Of a stretch of 7,370 nt of DNA, positions 5,756-7,370 are shown piece after piece. The position numbers and the translations under genes are program-made. The stretch is from Acidobacteriaceae bacterium. GTDB lineage: Bacteria > Acidobacteriota > Terriglobia > Terriglobales > Acidobacteriaceae. The notes beneath the pieces were generated by a model. The model was not told where the DNA came from. It made no database searches and saw nothing but the letters and a program-made list of their open reading frames with translations. The stretch's first letter is position 1; every line of letters begins with the position of its first letter. Location of the stretch: assembly GCA_003132825.1 (NCBI GenBank), contig PKYX01000324.1, positions 1 to 7,370 on the forward strand. The letters are read 5' to 3'.

Positions 5756-7129
5756 ATGTACCCCGAACTGCAGAAAGAACTGGCGACGTTTGAGCGCCGG
5801 ACGCCGAAGTCTGCCGAATCGCACAAGCGCAACCTGAAGCGAATCCCGCTCGGTGTCGCGAGCAACTATCGGGCCTACGATCCCTATCCCATCTTCGTAA
5901 AAGAAGGTCGGGGTTCGCATTTCCGCGATCTCGACGGCAATGACTACCTGGATCACAACCTGTGTTTTGGCGCGCTGATGGCTGGGCATTGCCACCCCGC
6001 GGTGATGAAGGCCGTCGAGAAGCGTCTGAGCGCCGGCACCATGTTCGGCATGCCACACGACATGGAGTGGCAGCTGGCGGAGGAAATCTGCGATCGCTTC
6101 CCGGTCGAGATGCTCCGCTTTGGCTCTTCGGGAACCGAAGCCACCATGCACGCTATCCGGCTGGCTCGTGCCGCGACCGGTCGCGACAAGATCATCAAGT
6201 TCGAAGGTGGCTATCATGGGCTGCACGATTCCGCCTTGGTCAGCGTCAAGCCCCATGCTCCTGATTTTGGCGATATCCATGCTCCAACCTCGGTGTCCGG
6301 CGGCTTGGGCGTGCCCAAGGCTTCGCTCGCCAACGTGCCGGTTGCGACCTTCAACGATCTGGAGACCGTCGAGCTGCGTTTCAGACAGAACCCGGGCGAG
6401 ATTGCGGCCGTCATTCTCGAGCCCATCATGATGAACGTCGGACTCTGCATGCCCCAACCGGGCTTCCTCGAAGGCCTGCGCGAAATGGCCACGAAAAACG
6501 GCGCCTTGTTGATTTTCGATGAGGTGAAGACCGGGGCAAAGCTCGGGTGGGGTGGGGCGTCGGAGTATTTCGGGGTGAAGCCGGACATGATCTGCCTGGC
6601 CAAGTCGATTGGCGGCGGTCTGCCGCTCGCCGCTTTCGGCGCGAGCACAACGGTCATGGATTTGATCTCACAACACAAGGTGTTTCACGGCGGCACCTAC
6701 AATACGAATCCGGTCTCGATGGCGGCCGGGCTGGCGACGTTCCACGAAGTGCTCACGCGCGAGAATTACTCTCATGTCGAGAAACTCAGCCAGAAGCTGA
6801 CGGATGGCTACAGGACAACCGTCGCAAAATCCGGCTTGCAGGCCTACGTGGCGAGCGCTGGCGCCAATGGCGCGCTGATGCTCTATCCGAAGGAGGTCCG
6901 CAACTACCGGGACTGGACGACGGTGGACACCGATCTCTGGCGGCACTACTGGTTCGGCATGGTCAACCGCGGAGTGATGCCGCAGCCTTACTGGTGGGAC
7001 GAGCAGTGGACGATTTCCGTGCAGCACACCGAAGCTGACATCGACCAGCATCTCGCGGCCTTTGCGGATGTGGCGCCGGCGCTGGCCAGAGCGCAGCACG
7101 AGCGCACCGCAGAAGTCGTCGCTCATTAA
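5756..7129 (+). CDS. Class III PLP-dependent aminotransferase, glutamate-1-semialdehyde-aminomutase-like
   Basis: A 457-residue cytoplasmic fold-type I PLP enzyme. Landmarks run in the order of the GSA 2,1-aminomutase (HemL) group: R39 in GVASNYRAYDP at the place of the HemL substrate-carboxylate arginine, phosphate-loop GSSGTE at 123-128, KIIKFEGGYHG with Y153, the ring-nitrogen aspartate D255 in LIFDEVKTG, catalytic lysine K283 in LAKSIGGGLPLAAFG, and T314 in HGGTYNTNP. Near the end, QHTEADIDQHLAAF is the shared C-terminal helix. HemL itself usually reads DEVMTGFR, LGK.IGGG and AGT..GNPLAM, so this looks like a catabolic relative (of the kind that includes beta-amino acid aminotransferases), not the tetrapyrrole enzyme. 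The ATG has GGAG 7 nt upstream. It lies 83 bp after the receptor and 29 bp before a permease gene, so uptake coupled to transamination is likely. Fold and PLP chemistry are near certain; substrate is unknown. Confidence 0.94.
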   Translation: MYPELQKELATFERRTPKSAESHKRNLKRIPLGVASNYRAYDPYPIFVKEGRGSHFRDLDGNDYLDHNLCFGALMAGHCHPAVMKAVEKRLSAGTMFGMPHDMEWQLAEEICDRFPVEMLRFGSSGTEATMHAIRLARAATGRDKIIKFEGGYHGLHDSALVSVKPHAPDFGDIHAPTSVSGGLGVPKASLANVPVATFNDLETVELRFRQNPGEIAAVILEPIMMNVGLCMPQPGFLEGLREMATKNGALLIFDEVKTGAKLGWGGASEYFGVKPDMICLAKSIGGGLPLAAFGASTTVMDLISQHKVFHGGTYNTNPVSMAAGLATFHEVLTRENYSHVEKLSQKLTDGYRTTVAKSGLQAYVASAGANGALMLYPKEVRNYRDWTTVDTDLWRHYWFGMVNRGVMPQPYWWDEQWTISVQHTEADIDQHLAAFADVAPALARAQHERTAEVVAH

Positions 7130-7146
7130 CAGGAACAGCGAGCACC

Positions 7147-7152
7147 GAGGAG
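7147..7152 (+). promoter_or_regulatory. Ribosome binding site supporting a TTG start for the permease
   Basis: GAGGAG ends 6 nt before the TTG at 7159. In this frame there is no ATG or GTG between the aminotransferase stop and the conserved part of the permease. The ATG at 7169 is out of frame, so TTG is the most reasonable start. Confidence 0.65.
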
Positions 7153-7158
7153 CGCAAT

Positions 7159-7370
7159 TTGGCGGCCCATGAACCCGCGACCAGTGCGCCTCATCTGAAA
7201 CGTGTCCTCGGTCGCCGGGACTTGGTCCTGCTGTTCGTAGTGGCCGTGTTCAATCTGAACGTGGTTCCCTCGATCGCCGCCAATGGCGGAGTGACCGTCT
7301 GGCTTTGGCTGATTTCCTTGCTTTTGTTCTTTTGGCCGCAGGGTATCGCCGTGATTGAACTGGCCCATCG
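7159..7370 (+). CDS. APC-superfamily amino acid/amine permease, N-terminal part
   Basis: The first 70 residues of an inner-membrane transporter, cut by the right edge; APC permeases are usually 430-550 residues. After a short polar N-terminus (LAAHEPATSAPHLKRVLGRR in the frame, Leu1 read as Met) come a broken first helix, DLVLLFVVAVFNLNVVPSIA, a small-residue turn (ANGG), and a second helix, VTVWLWLISLLLFFWPQG, followed by IAVIELAHR. The unwound, polar TM1 and the E-L-A-x-R at the end of TM2 fit APC-type amino acid permeases, where TM1 binds the substrate amino/carboxyl groups. It starts 29 bp after the aminotransferase with its own GAGGAG site, so the two are probably co-transcribed. The TTG start is inferred from the ribosome binding site. 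It is open to the window end with no sign of decay. Substrate is not readable, but pairing with an aminotransferase suggests the same amine or amino acid. Confidence 0.82.
   Translation, partial: MAAHEPATSAPHLKRVLGRRDLVLLFVVAVFNLNVVPSIAANGGVTVWLWLISLLLFFWPQGIAVIELAH

Noticed and set aside
5711..6457. 248-codon minus-strand open frame over the aminotransferase start
   Set aside because: Antisense to conserved aminotransferase motifs, and its product has no family signature.
5756..7129. Naming the aminotransferase hemL
   Set aside because: Active-site stretches differ from the usual aminomutase ones and the neighbours are transport genes, not tetrapyrrole genes.
7169..7200. ATG at 7169 as start of the last gene
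   Set aside because: Out of frame with the permease; it meets a stop within about 10 codons.

Overview
The window reads as a piece of an Acidobacteriota chromosome, most likely class Terriglobia. The main reason is the 1252-residue outer-membrane receptor. It has an N-terminal carboxypeptidase-regulatory-like domain, a plug with the NNFSVNGGDAND and FDAEYGRNSGSVVNVITKSG signatures, and a C-terminus ending in LKLYF, the form that is hugely expanded in that phylum. Moderately GC-rich coding DNA with an AT-richer regulatory gap fits. The assignment rests on recalled family patterns, not on a search.

Layout. Positions 1-1745 are on the minus strand and hold a two-gene unit. It starts with a three-domain regulator (MerR-type HTH, XRE-type HTH, cupin; 942-1745). 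After 48 bp comes a PotD-like lipoprotein, the solute-binding part of an ABC importer (start at 893, running off the left edge). Positions 1914-7370 are on the plus strand: the Oar-like TonB-dependent receptor (1914-5672), a strong GC hairpin (5679-5705), a class III aminotransferase of the glutamate-1-semialdehyde-aminomutase-like group (5756-7129), and the N-terminal 70 residues of an APC-superfamily amino acid/amine permease (from a TTG at 7159, running off the right edge). The two arms diverge from a 168-bp gap (1746-1913). That gap carries a candidate promoter in each direction, with the two start points almost touching, an imperfect inverted repeat, and a possible 8-codon leader ORF.

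How the genes may work together (inference). The parts suit uptake and first-step catabolism of an amine-containing compound such as a polyamine, a beta- or omega-amino acid, or a similar molecule. The receptor would bring substrate across the outer membrane. The PotD-like protein (with its ABC partners outside the window) and the APC permease would carry it across the inner membrane, and the aminotransferase would remove the amino group. The regulator would sense the compound through its cupin domain, as PuuR-type XRE-cupin proteins do for putrescine genes. The substrate itself cannot be read from the sequence.

No RNA genes, insertion sequences, CRISPR arrays or clear mobile-element boundaries were seen. 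No stretch without a gene exceeds 170 bases.
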